Positions 35,291 to 43,891 of a DNA stretch of 64,000 nt are shown here, in pieces. This DNA comes from Winogradskyella sp. (GTDB lineage: Bacteria; Bacteroidota; Bacteroidia; Flavobacteriales; Flavobacteriaceae), in contig NZ_JANQOM010000086.1 of the NCBI RefSeq assembly GCF_028289625.1, positions 1-64,000 of the forward strand, written 5' to 3'. Made by a program: the position numbers and the translations under genes. Positions within the stretch are counted from its first letter, which is position 1. Each line of letters starts with the position of its first letter. Below the pieces are notes generated by a model that made no database searches, was not told where the DNA came from, and worked only from the letters and a program-made list of their open reading frames with translations.

Positions 35291-36082
35291 ATGTATAAAA
35301 TCCTTGTTCCCGTAGATTTTTCGAATACCTCAAAAAATGCGCTAAAATATGCCACAAGCTTATTTAGAGGCATAGAATTGGAAATTACCATTTTACATAT
35401 ATATGGTGCGCAGTCCACAGCATTGATGATGAAATCAATTGACAGCATTTTAATTAAAGAGGCTGAAAACCAAATGAGCGCTTTGGTAAAGGAGATGGAG
35501 GCGGAAGCACCATCGGTAAGCTTTAAAACAAAATTAGCCAAAAACTATGCAATCTCCACAATATCTGAACTAGGTAATTCGGGCATTTACGATTTCATTG
35601 TCATGGGCACCAAAGGTGTCAGCGGTTTGAAAGAAGTATTTATGGGAAGCGTTGCAGGTGGTGTGGTATCAAAAACCTCTGCGCCAGTTATTGTTGTACC
35701 ACTTGATTATAACTTTAAGGATTTAAAACAAGTTGTATTTGCAGTAGGAGACAATGCTCTTTCAGAAACATCTACCCTACCATTACGAAAGGTATTGACA
35801 TTACATAAAAGTCAATTAGAGGTACTTCATATTTCTGAAAATAGCAGCCCAGATTTTGAAGTAATCTTAAGTCCCATAAAAGATTTGAACCCAAAGTTAA
35901 CCCACAAAGATGGTAATGGCGACTTAAATCAACAACTTAATGTCCATGTACAAAATCAGGATACTGATTTGTTATGCTTAGTTAGAACAAAAAAAGACTT
36001 TTTTGATAGATTATTTAGTGGTAGCGTCACCCTGAAGCAAACATTTAATAGTCCTATTCCTATCTTAATAACACATGATTAA
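35291..36082 (+). CDS. Universal stress protein, tandem Usp domains
   Basis: The 263-residue protein starts MYKILVPVDFSNTSKNALKY, a typical Usp N terminus. The first domain (1-140) has an ATP-site pattern MGTKGVSGLKEVFMGSVAG. The second (about 150-263) is shorter and ends FFDRLFSGSVTLKQTFNSPI, with only part of the motif. Usp proteins accumulate on stress, energy limitation or oxygen loss. It faces a terminator shared with ppdK and is divergent from the Usp-TPR gene, which fits co-regulation in the anaerobic block. Confidence 0.88.
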   Translation: MYKILVPVDFSNTSKNALKYATSLFRGIELEITILHIYGAQSTALMMKSIDSILIKEAENQMSALVKEMEAEAPSVSFKTKLAKNYAISTISELGNSGIYDFIVMGTKGVSGLKEVFMGSVAGGVVSKTSAPVIVVPLDYNFKDLKQVVFAVGDNALSETSTLPLRKVLTLHKSQLEVLHISENSSPDFEVILSPIKDLNPKLTHKDGNGDLNQQLNVHVQNQDTDLLCLVRTKKDFFDRLFSGSVTLKQTFNSPIPILITHD

Positions 36083-36123
36083 ATTTGATTATCAGTTTTT
36101 TGCATGGGTAATCAACTTAAATA

Positions 36124-36156
36124 AAGAAAGCCTGAAGTTAAACTTCAGGCTTTCTT
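36124..36156. terminator. Bidirectional terminator between Usp and ppdK
   Basis: Perfect 15-bp stem AAGAAAGCCTGAAGT (36124-36138) / ACTTCAGGCTTTCTT (36142-36156) with a 3-nt loop between two converging genes. Confidence 0.85.
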
Positions 36157-36170
36157 GAATCACTAACCTA

Positions 36171-38900
36171 TTAAATGGTAGTTTTTATAGCCGCTTGGGC
36201 AGCGACCAATCTCGCAATAGGTATTCGATATGGGGAACAACTCACATAATCGATTCCTGTATTGTAACAGAACTCAACAGATGCAGGTTCTCCACCGTGT
36301 TCACCACAAATACCTACTTTTAGGTTTGGTTTTGTACTTCGTCCACGTTGTGTTCCAATTTTAACCAATTGTCCAACACCTTCTTCATCAATCACTTCGA
36401 ATGGGTCATTTTTAAGGATACCCTTCTCAATGTAGATTGGAAGGAATTTACTCGCATCATCACGAGAGTAACCAAAGGTCATTTGTGTTAAGTCATTTGT
36501 CCCGAATGAAAAGAAATCCGCTTTCTCAGCAATGAGGTCTGCCATTAATGCTGCTCTTGGCACTTCAATCATTGTACCCACCAAGAAGTCAATATGGTCA
36601 TTCCGTTCTTTAAAAATAGTTTCGGCCGTTTCTCTAATAATGGTATCCTGAACCTCAAACTCCCGAACTGTTCCCACTAAAGGAATCATGATTTCTGGTT
36701 TACAAACAATACCACGTTCTTTCAAATTAAGGGCTGCTTCAATGATAGCCCGTGTTTGCATTGCAGTAATTTCAGGATAGGTGTTTCCTAGACGACAACC
36801 TCTATGACCTAACATTGGGTTGAATTCTTCTAATTCGGCAACTTTGTTTTTAACCGCCTGTAATGAAATGTGCATATCTTCTGCCAATTCTTTTTGTGTA
36901 GCCAATTGGTGAGGCACAAACTCATGCAACGGTGGATCTAGTAACCTAATGGTCACGGACATACCATCCATGGCTTCAAAAATGCCTTCAAAATCTGCTC
37001 TTTGCATAGGCAACAACTCTTCTAAGGCTTGCTTGCGTTCTTTAACAGTATCAGCCAAAATCATTTCGCGCATAGCCTTAATTCTATCAAGTTCAAAGAA
37101 CATGTGTTCCGTTCTTGTTAAGCCTATACCTTCTGCACCAAAGTTTCGTGCTGTTTTGGCATCTCTAGGTGTATCTGCATTAGTACGTACTTTCATCTTG
37201 CGATACTTATCCGACAATGTCATTACTTCAGCAAAATCACCACCTAATGTTGGCTCCATTGTCTCTACCTTACCCTCAATAATATTACCTGTAGAACCGT
37301 TCAATGAAATCCAATCACCATCATGGTACACATTACCGTCGACAGTTAAAGTTCTATTTTTATAATTGATTTTAAGCGCACCTGCACCAGAAATACAACA
37401 TTTACCCATACCACGAGCCACCACAGCAGCATGGGATGTCATACCACCGCGAGCGGTGAGAATACCTTTGGCAATGTTCATGCCTTTTAAATCTTCAGGT
37501 GATGTTTCCATACGTACTAATATGGTATTTCGATATTTATCCGCATCATCAGCAAAGAAGACGATTTTACCTGTTGCAGCACCTGGTGATGCAGGTAATC
37601 CTTGGGCAATAGTATTAGCCCGTTTTAAAGCATTAGGTTCAAAAATAGGGTGTAATAATTCATCAAGTTTGTTGGGCTCCATCATTAACAAAGCTTCTTT
37701 TTCGTTAATCATGCCTTCCTTGAGTAAGTCCATGGCTATCTTCACCATGGCCGCACCAGTACGCTTACCGTTTCTTGTTTGCAAAATCCACAGTTTCCCA
37801 TTTTGGATGGTAAACTCCATATCTTGCATATCGCGATAGTGCTTCTCTAGTATATCCTGATAGCGGTTTAACTCATCAAAAATAGATGGCATTAACTCTT
37901 CCAAAGATGGATATTCCTTTAGTCGATCGTTTTCTTCAATTTTAGCTAGTTCTGCCCAGCGTTTGGATCCCAATTTGGTAATCTGTTGCGGTGTACGAAC
38001 TCCAGCTACAACATCTTCACCTTGTGCATTGATTAGGTATTCGCCGTTGAAGACATTTTCACCTGTACCTGCATCTCTTGTGAAGCAAACACCTGTACCA
38101 GAATTGTCGCCCATGTTACCATACACCATAGCCTGAACATTTACAGCAGTTCCCCAATCTGCAGGATAGCCGTGCATATTACGATAGTAAACCGCTCTGT
38201 CTCCATTCCAACTATTAAAAACGGCGATTATTGCGCCCCAGAGTTGATCCCAAGGATCTGTTGGGAAATCTTGTCCTGTACGTTTTTTAATAGCGTCCTT
38301 AAAGTCATAAACTAAATCTTGTAAATCTTGAATAGTAAATTCAGTATCTAGTTCTATGCTACGCTTATGCTTAAGATGTTCCATGATTTCCTCAAATGGA
38401 TCGATATCATCTTTAGATTCTGGTTTCATCCCTAAAACGACGCCGCCATACATTTGAATAAATCTGCGGTATGAATCCCACGCAAATTTTTCATTTTTGG
38501 CACGCTTTGCCAAACCTAGAACTGCTTCATCATTGAGGCCTAAATTCAATACCGTATCCATCATACCTGGCATTGAAACTCGTGCACCAGAACGTACAGA
38601 TATCAACAATGGGTTATCCTTATCTCCAAAGGTAGTGCCCATTTCAGATTCTATGTTGGCAATCGATTGTTCTACTTCTTCTTTAATGAGTTCAATGACA
38701 GCGTCCCTACCAATTGTATTGTATTCAGTACAAACTTCGGTCGTTATTGTAAACCCTGGTGGTACGGGAATTCCTAAGGAACTCATTTCGGCCAAATTGG
38801 CCCCTTTACCTCCTAGTAAATTTCGCATTTTGCTGTTTCCGTCTGCAGTTTTGTTTCCAAACCTGTAAACTCGAGTTTTCAACTCTTCGAGTACTTCCAT
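36171..38900 (-). CDS. ppdK: Pyruvate, phosphate dikinase
   Basis: The 909-residue protein has the full three-domain layout: ATP-grasp N terminus (MRNLLGGKGANLAEMSSLGI), the phosphohistidine swivel domain with GGMTSHAAVVARGMGKCC, and the C-terminal PEP/pyruvate barrel (GAEGIGLTRTEHMFF, LVGTMIEVPRAALMAD, CGEHGGEP). It interconverts pyruvate, ATP and Pi with PEP, AMP and PPi, and in anaerobes saves energy in glycolysis by using PPi. Upstream lies a perfect 24-nt palindrome (38983-39006) and a second inverted repeat (38939-38953); a TATCTTTA sequence on the minus strand is a near match to the -7 box. Confidence 0.95.
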   Translation of the reverse strand: MEVLEELKTRVYRFGNKTADGNSKMRNLLGGKGANLAEMSSLGIPVPPGFTITTEVCTEYNTIGRDAVIELIKEEVEQSIANIESEMGTTFGDKDNPLLISVRSGARVSMPGMMDTVLNLGLNDEAVLGLAKRAKNEKFAWDSYRRFIQMYGGVVLGMKPESKDDIDPFEEIMEHLKHKRSIELDTEFTIQDLQDLVYDFKDAIKKRTGQDFPTDPWDQLWGAIIAVFNSWNGDRAVYYRNMHGYPADWGTAVNVQAMVYGNMGDNSGTGVCFTRDAGTGENVFNGEYLINAQGEDVVAGVRTPQQITKLGSKRWAELAKIEENDRLKEYPSLEELMPSIFDELNRYQDILEKHYRDMQDMEFTIQNGKLWILQTRNGKRTGAAMVKIAMDLLKEGMINEKEALLMMEPNKLDELLHPIFEPNALKRANTIAQGLPASPGAATGKIVFFADDADKYRNTILVRMETSPEDLKGMNIAKGILTARGGMTSHAAVVARGMGKCCISGAGALKINYKNRTLTVDGNVYHDGDWISLNGSTGNIIEGKVETMEPTLGGDFAEVMTLSDKYRKMKVRTNADTPRDAKTARNFGAEGIGLTRTEHMFFELDRIKAMREMILADTVKERKQALEELLPMQRADFEGIFEAMDGMSVTIRLLDPPLHEFVPHQLATQKELAEDMHISLQAVKNKVAELEEFNPMLGHRGCRLGNTYPEITAMQTRAIIEAALNLKERGIVCKPEIMIPLVGTVREFEVQDTIIRETAETIFKERNDHIDFLVGTMIEVPRAALMADLIAEKADFFSFGTNDLTQMTFGYSRDDASKFLPIYIEKGILKNDPFEVIDEEGVGQLVKIGTQRGRSTKPNLKVGICGEHGGEPASVEFCYNTGIDYVSCSPYRIPIARLVAAQAAIKTTI

Positions 38901-38938
38901 TTTAATATGTATTTATGATTCTTATTCCGTGTGAAGTA

Positions 38939-38953
38939 ATGTTGTAATAACAT
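38939..38953. promoter_or_regulatory. Inverted repeat upstream of ppdK
   Basis: ATGTT-GTAAT-AACAT, 5-bp arms, 38 nt before the ppdK start codon and just downstream of its near-consensus -7 box. A repressor site is possible; evidence is only the symmetry and position. Confidence 0.3.
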
Positions 38954-38982
38954 AGTATAAAGATACTTTCAAACACCAAGAA

Positions 38983-39006
38983 ATTAGCTGACAATTGTCA
39001 GCTAAT
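38983..39006. promoter_or_regulatory. Perfect 24-nt palindrome upstream of ppdK (operator or terminator)
   Basis: ATTAGCTGACAA and its exact complement TTGTCAGCTAAT, with no loop. The core TGACAATTGTCA is a TGA-N6-TCA CRP/FNR-type site. On the plus strand a run of seven T residues follows, so it could also form a terminator; on the minus strand, where the flanking genes run, the T tract after it is weak (TTTCTTGG). I favour an operator for ppdK or a dual role. Confidence 0.5.
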
Positions 39007-39093
39007 AGGAGTTTTTTTGATTAAAAATGCATTAATTTTTTCTTAAAATTTCAATTTTTAAAAGCCTGAAATGCGAATAGTAGATTTTATACA

Positions 39094-40353
39094 TTAGGCT
39101 GTTTTGCTCTGGACCTGCTTTTGGGATTTTTTAACTGAAAACTGCATGACTAGAGCAATTAAAAATGCTAAGACAAATAAGCCAGAAAATACCTTTAAAG
39201 TGATATCCAATGAGCCAGTCATTGTCTTTACATAATCATAAATGGCTGGACCAAGCAAACCTGCAAATCCTTTTGAAATCAAAACCACGCCAAGGATGGT
39301 TCCAAGTTGTTTAGTTCCGAATAAATCACTTAAAAACGCTGGAAGTGTTGCAAAAGCACCACCATATATAGTTATGATGAGCATCAGAACGCCTAAGAAC
39401 AAAAATTCTTGGCCGATTTGAGCCAAAAAGAAAAACGCTATCATTTGTATCAAAAAGAAAATGATAAAGGTGATTGGTCTCCCAAAGAAATCTGAAAATG
39501 CTGACCAAAAAATTCGCCCTAAACCATTAAATGCACCTATTAAACCAACAACGCCAGCAGCTTGCATGGGTGTATAGCTCAATTGGAATTGTGAAATCTG
39601 GCTGGCTTCTGCAATCAGGGCAATACCACAAGTAATATTGATAAACATCATAATCCAGATATAATAAAAACGCTTAGACTTTAAGGCTTGTTTAACTGTA
39701 AAATCTATAGAATGGGAAGTTGTTGATTTTGTCTTGACTGGTTTGAATCCTTTAGGACGATACCCATCAGGTGGGTTTTCAATGTAGGATGCAGCCAAAA
39801 GAATCATTAACGTATAAATGACACCTAAACTATAAAATGTTGAAGTCACACCAATAGTTTCAAATAAATATTGCATCAAAGGACCAAATACCATAGATGC
39901 CAATCCAAAAGCCATGATGACAATTCCTACTGCTAAACCGCGTCTATCAGGAAACCATTTTACTAAGACACTAACTGGTGTAATGTAACCAACACCTAAT
40001 CCTATGCCCGCGATAAGACCGTAAGCGATATAAAATAAAACCAGAGATTGCAACTGTAAGGCCAATCCTGTACCTAAAATGCCTAGACCATAACAGATAC
40101 CTGCAATAGTGGTGCTTTTTTTTGGCCCTATTTTAGTGACCCATTGCCCAAGAAAAGCTGCTGAAAAGCCCATAACTAGTATGGTAATTTGAAACGCCCA
40201 TTTTACCACTGAAGCATCTACATTAAATATGCTTTTTACGGGATCAGTAATCACTGAAAAGGCATATACCGAGCCTATGGATATATGAATAGCGATAGCA
40301 CTCAATACCATTAACCATCTGTTTTTTGTGTTTTTTAGCTCCATCTTCAACAA
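39094..40353 (-). CDS. MFS transporter of the oxalate/formate antiporter (OFA) type
   Basis: The 419-residue protein has about 12 membrane helices and starts KNRWLMVLSAIAIHISIGSVY, the typical OFA/YhjX N terminus. The motif WFPDRRGLAVGIVIMAFGLA after helix 4 and FGTKQLGTILGVVL in the second half are also family features. Members exchange or sense small carboxylates (oxalate, formate, pyruvate, lactate). Its place downstream of pflA and a permease suggests export of formate or pyruvate, but the substrate cannot be read from sequence. It starts 6 nt after the DUF3360-like permease gene. Confidence 0.82.
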   Translation of the reverse strand: MLKMELKNTKNRWLMVLSAIAIHISIGSVYAFSVITDPVKSIFNVDASVVKWAFQITILVMGFSAAFLGQWVTKIGPKKSTTIAGICYGLGILGTGLALQLQSLVLFYIAYGLIAGIGLGVGYITPVSVLVKWFPDRRGLAVGIVIMAFGLASMVFGPLMQYLFETIGVTSTFYSLGVIYTLMILLAASYIENPPDGYRPKGFKPVKTKSTTSHSIDFTVKQALKSKRFYYIWIMMFINITCGIALIAEASQISQFQLSYTPMQAAGVVGLIGAFNGLGRIFWSAFSDFFGRPITFIIFFLIQMIAFFFLAQIGQEFLFLGVLMLIITIYGGAFATLPAFLSDLFGTKQLGTILGVVLISKGFAGLLGPAIYDYVKTMTGSLDITLKVFSGLFVLAFLIALVMQFSVKKSQKQVQSKTA

Positions 40354-40359
40354 TTCATT

Positions 40360-41862
40360 TTATAAAAAGGCATCGATTCCGTATGTGCCTTTGAGCATAC
40401 CAACAGCAAAAACTGCAATCAGACAGATAAAGAGAATACCTAAAGGTATGATTACTTTATCTACAAATGACAATGTTTTAGGACGTTCCCTATCTCCTAT
40501 TAGGCCATTATTATCCAAGAACATGGCTAAGGCCCAAGCCAATACAGGGTTTGTGACCATGGCCATAAAAATACAAATCCCGGCTGCTTGAGCGGCTGCA
40601 CTTTCCTTGACCATTTGGATACCAGCTTCAACTAAAGGTAAAAATACGCCAACCAGTAAGGCTGTAGTAGTTACAGGCGGCCAAACGGCAACATCCATTG
40701 GGCTTCCTATGATTGCAATAGCCATAACTAATAGTCCTAATAAAATTGCACCTGCTGGAATTGGTCGTTTGGCAATAGCCGCAGGAATCATGTAGGTACC
40801 CCAAGACGAGGTGATATTTCCACCACCGACGGCTGTACCTACCATTTGCCTAAAAGAGCACATGGTCATGGTGTCGTCTACGTCCATTAATACTTTTTCT
40901 GAACCTTTTGGATAATTCATTTCCTGAAAAATACGATGCCCCAAAAAATCTGGCGACCACATAGATACCGCCAAAATAGCAAACGGCAACGAAGCAATAA
41001 AATGTTGCATATTTGGCAAACCTAACATCCAACCTTCTTCAGTACTTCCCCACCAATAGAAAGGATTGAGATTAGGCAAGCCCATTTCGGTAGTAAATTG
41101 GAGATCAAAACCAGAACCACCAATTAGTGCAATGACCAAAGCTAAAATAGCACAAGTTGGAATGGCCAACCAACGCTTATCAATACGCGCCAAATAACTG
41201 TATAAAATGACTGTAGATACCAAGATGATAAAACCCAAATAACCTAATGAACCGGCTTCAATGATTTCGGATTGCAAACCCATTGACCAAGACTGCAACG
41301 TTTTTATTTGACTAAACGCTCCTGTAAATCCCAAAAAAATGAGTAAACCACCTGCTACACCTTTACTGGTTAAATCCACTAAGCGCGAGCCTCCTTTAAA
41401 ATAACTCAACAATAAGCCAAAAACACCTATCAAAATGGCTAATGCCAGAGGATGTGCACCTGCAAGAGCAATACTGGCAATCAACGGAATCATAGGGCCA
41501 TGGTTACCAGCTAAGTTAGCTCTAGGGTTAAAAAAACCTGAAGCTAAAATTACAAAGAGTAATGCAGGGATGAGCATTTCCACACGAGACACTTCTATAG
41601 CAAAGGCTTTACCGAGTGTAATATGGTCCCAAGCTTCAGTTAAACCTTCTGCCCAAGCCAACATAACTGAGGAATACATCGCAATAATACCTATAGTTCC
41701 TGCAAAGGCTGGTACCAAATCTTCCCACTCGAACCTAAAATCGCGACCAGGTAAATTAAGTTTATACCGTCTTGGTTTCATGATTTTGAGTTCATGCTCT
41801 AAATACTCAGAACGATTTTTGAATGCTGATGCTGGTTGATGCTGTTCTTTATAGCTCTTCAT
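40360..41862 (-). CDS. DUF3360-like multi-helix permease
   Basis: The 500-residue membrane protein has about 12-13 helices after a hydrophilic N terminus of ~50 residues (YKEQHQPASAFKNRSEYLEH). Segments such as NPRANLAGNHGPMIPLI and GGSRLVDLTSKGVAGGLL recall SulP/nucleobase-transporter architecture and, from memory, the DUF3360 family of vibrios and relatives. The later GGGNITSSWGTYMIPAAIAK segment also fits a transporter core. The substrate is unknown; the context with pflA, an OFA transporter and pflB suggests an organic or inorganic anion of anaerobic metabolism. It begins 28 nt after pflA. Confidence 0.6.
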   Translation of the reverse strand: MKSYKEQHQPASAFKNRSEYLEHELKIMKPRRYKLNLPGRDFRFEWEDLVPAFAGTIGIIAMYSSVMLAWAEGLTEAWDHITLGKAFAIEVSRVEMLIPALLFVILASGFFNPRANLAGNHGPMIPLIASIALAGAHPLALAILIGVFGLLLSYFKGGSRLVDLTSKGVAGGLLIFLGFTGAFSQIKTLQSWSMGLQSEIIEAGSLGYLGFIILVSTVILYSYLARIDKRWLAIPTCAILALVIALIGGSGFDLQFTTEMGLPNLNPFYWWGSTEEGWMLGLPNMQHFIASLPFAILAVSMWSPDFLGHRIFQEMNYPKGSEKVLMDVDDTMTMCSFRQMVGTAVGGGNITSSWGTYMIPAAIAKRPIPAGAILLGLLVMAIAIIGSPMDVAVWPPVTTTALLVGVFLPLVEAGIQMVKESAAAQAAGICIFMAMVTNPVLAWALAMFLDNNGLIGDRERPKTLSFVDKVIIPLGILFICLIAVFAVGMLKGTYGIDAFL

Positions 41863-41890
41863 ACGACTTATAAGATTGACTGGTTTCGAG

Positions 41891-42643
41891 TTAATTGATA
41901 CTAACCTGTTTAAAATAGGCTAGTAATAAAGTAGATGCTTGTTGCAGTTCAGCTTCTGTATTTTCGCGTGCATCCTTTAGTTTATAGTCCCATCCTAAGG
42001 CTTCCCACTTATGGACACCCAATTTATGATAAGGCTGAATCTCAAGTTTTTCGATGGTTTTGTAGCTTTTAAAGTACTCGCCCATGGTATGCAATAATTC
42101 TGGTGCATCGGTGAGTCCCGGAATCAATACATAACGCAACCACATTGGTTTGCCCGAAGCTTCCCTATGGGTAGATACATTAAAGGTGGTTTCCTTGTTT
42201 TTCTGTCCTGTAATTTGTTGGTAGCCTTCCTCGCTCATGGATTTAATATCTAACATCACCAAATCAGTATAATCATCCATCAACTCCTTGGCGAAATTAT
42301 TTAGGATACGACCATTAGTATCTAAAGCCGTATGGATGCCTTCAGCCTTTAATTTTTTGAATAGTGGAATTAATGCTTTGGCTTGCAGCAAAGGTTCGCC
42401 ACCAGAAATCGTCACCCCGCCATGTTTGCCAAAATAAGGTTTGGATTTTATGATGATGTTAAATAATTCATCAACTGTATATGGTTTTCCACCATCCATA
42501 GCTATAGTATCGGGATTATGGCAATACAAACACTTTAATTTACAGCCCTGCAAAAAAACCACACACCGAACTCCAGGCCCATCGTGAGTGCCAAAGGTCT
42601 CAATAGAGTGAACATTTAATATGTTTTCCGCCGTTTTGATGAT
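41891..42643 (-). CDS. pflA: Pyruvate formate-lyase activating enzyme, no ordinary start codon
   Basis: This radical-SAM enzyme has the cluster motif CKLKCLYC and, further on, GGVTISGGEPLLQ and LDIKSM. The N-terminal hallmark HSIETFGTHDGPGVRCVVFL is encoded in frame upstream of the first ATG/GTG/TTG-type codon (GTG 42562), which would cut it off. Upstream the frame runs back to a TGA at 42646-42644 with codons ATC ATC AAA ACG GCG GAA AAC ATA TTA before the conserved part. A start at ATC 42643 or 42640 gives ~250 residues, the normal length. The stop of the preceding gene is only 8 nt away, so reinitiation could help. It would place the glycyl radical on PflB. Confidence 0.85.
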   Translation of the reverse strand: MIKTAENILNVHSIETFGTHDGPGVRCVVFLQGCKLKCLYCHNPDTIAMDGGKPYTVDELFNIIIKSKPYFGKHGGVTISGGEPLLQAKALIPLFKKLKAEGIHTALDTNGRILNNFAKELMDDYTDLVMLDIKSMSEEGYQQITGQKNKETTFNVSTHREASGKPMWLRYVLIPGLTDAPELLHTMGEYFKSYKTIEKLEIQPYHKLGVHKWEALGWDYKLKDARENTEAELQQASTLLLAYFKQVSIN

Positions 42644-42651
42644 TCAGTATT

Positions 42652-43830
42652 TTAATATTTGATATTGTTTAATTTCTCTTGTCCTTTTTCCAGCCATATC
42701 CTTATGGTATCATTTAAATCTTTGGCGGTAAGGTCTTTGTCTCGATACTCAAATTCCTGTCCTTTGATATAATCTACTTGTTCAGGCTTAATGAAATCGG
42801 AAATTTGTGTAACAACTTCATAATCACTTATTGGAGTAAAAAAGATATAGCCATCACAAAAGTCCTTCAAACTAAAATTGGGATATCCATATTTATATTT
42901 TGAATTCTCACCTGCTAAATCCCCAAAAGGTGTGTTCTCAGTATCCACCCCAAATGGCATATATTTTTGATAGTCTTCAATTGAAAATAGCCTATCCAAA
43001 ACGCCCTCGACAGGAAATACTTCCTCTGTATCGTCTTCCGAACCCCAAGATCCGTGTAAAAAAATCGTCATGGTTTTGTCACCAATTTTATTCTTAACTA
43101 GGTTACCCATACGTTCCTTTTCATATACTCCACCAAAACTTTTGGTTGCAGCATTAAATCTGGGCTGGTAATAGGATGTAAATGCATGATGAATACCAGA
43201 ATGAATGAGAGCCTTTTCTCCCTTATCTAAGACTTCGGTTTGAATGGCATGAGCAGAATAACCTTCATCTTCATCAAACTCATAGCTCCCAGCAAAAACC
43301 TTAGACATTATTTCTGGGTTTTGAAAGTCTTCTTCCTTTTGAACATAACTAAAATCCATCACTTCTTGAATACCAAATATTTTAAATCGTTTTGCATCAT
43401 TTGGCAGATTTTTATTGAGCTCCCAAGCTTTTTTATAGACATCTATATATTCCTTGTAGCCCCAACCCCAATCTGAATTAAAGGCAATCTCTTCTGCGAG
43501 TTTGTCATCAAAGGTCTCAGCAGTAATCAATTGGTTTGCTGTTTCGGTATCCTCATAGTTTAAAAATTCGGTACCTAAATTGTAGATTCCATTTTCGTAT
43601 AATACAGGAATTAAATCCTTTACAAATTCGACTTGTTGTTTTATCCAGTGGTTTTCTCCAATAAAGATGACATCATGGTCATTGAACTTATTGATAACAT
43701 AAGTGGTTGGGGCTACTCTATTAGTTTCTAGATAACTTATAATTGGATGGGGAGCTCCATTTTGTTCAGTCTTGCCTTTGCAAGCAAAAAGAAAGAGCAT
43801 TAATAGTACTAAACGTTTTATGATTTTCAT
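42652..43830 (-). CDS. EreA/ChaN-like lipoprotein of unknown function
   Basis: I use the ATG at 43830 because it opens a lipoprotein signal (MKIIKRLVLLMLFLFAC, lipobox Cys 17); an upstream GTG would add eight residues. The 392-residue protein has HDVIFIGENHWIKQQVEF near the N terminus, then YNLGTEFLNYED and HSGIHHAFTSYY, which together resemble the GE-x-H...E...H pattern of the erythromycin-esterase/ChaN/TraB-like superfamily (haem-binding or metallohydrolase relatives). No closer function can be claimed. It lies between pflB (with a terminator in between) and pflA, an odd place for such a gene. Confidence 0.65.
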   Translation of the reverse strand: MKIIKRLVLLMLFLFACKGKTEQNGAPHPIISYLETNRVAPTTYVINKFNDHDVIFIGENHWIKQQVEFVKDLIPVLYENGIYNLGTEFLNYEDTETANQLITAETFDDKLAEEIAFNSDWGWGYKEYIDVYKKAWELNKNLPNDAKRFKIFGIQEVMDFSYVQKEEDFQNPEIMSKVFAGSYEFDEDEGYSAHAIQTEVLDKGEKALIHSGIHHAFTSYYQPRFNAATKSFGGVYEKERMGNLVKNKIGDKTMTIFLHGSWGSEDDTEEVFPVEGVLDRLFSIEDYQKYMPFGVDTENTPFGDLAGENSKYKYGYPNFSLKDFCDGYIFFTPISDYEVVTQISDFIKPEQVDYIKGQEFEYRDKDLTAKDLNDTIRIWLEKGQEKLNNIKY

Positions 43831-43844
43831 ATTTTGATTGATAT

Positions 43845-43882
43845 AAAAAAGCACCTAAAATTTAGTGTCTAGGTGCTTTTTT
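43845..43882 (-). terminator. Terminator after pflB
   Basis: Stem AAAAAAGCACCTA (43845-43857) / TAGGTGCTTTTTT (43870-43882), 12-nt loop, ending in T residues on the minus strand. It separates pflB from the lipoprotein/pflA/permease genes, which either rely on readthrough or have a promoter hidden in the 14 nt left before 43830. Confidence 0.8.
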
Positions 43883-43891
43883 ACTGACTAA

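Noticed and set aside
41891..42562. pflA starting at the GTG at 42562
   Set aside because: It would remove the conserved GTHDGPGVRC region that is present in frame upstream.
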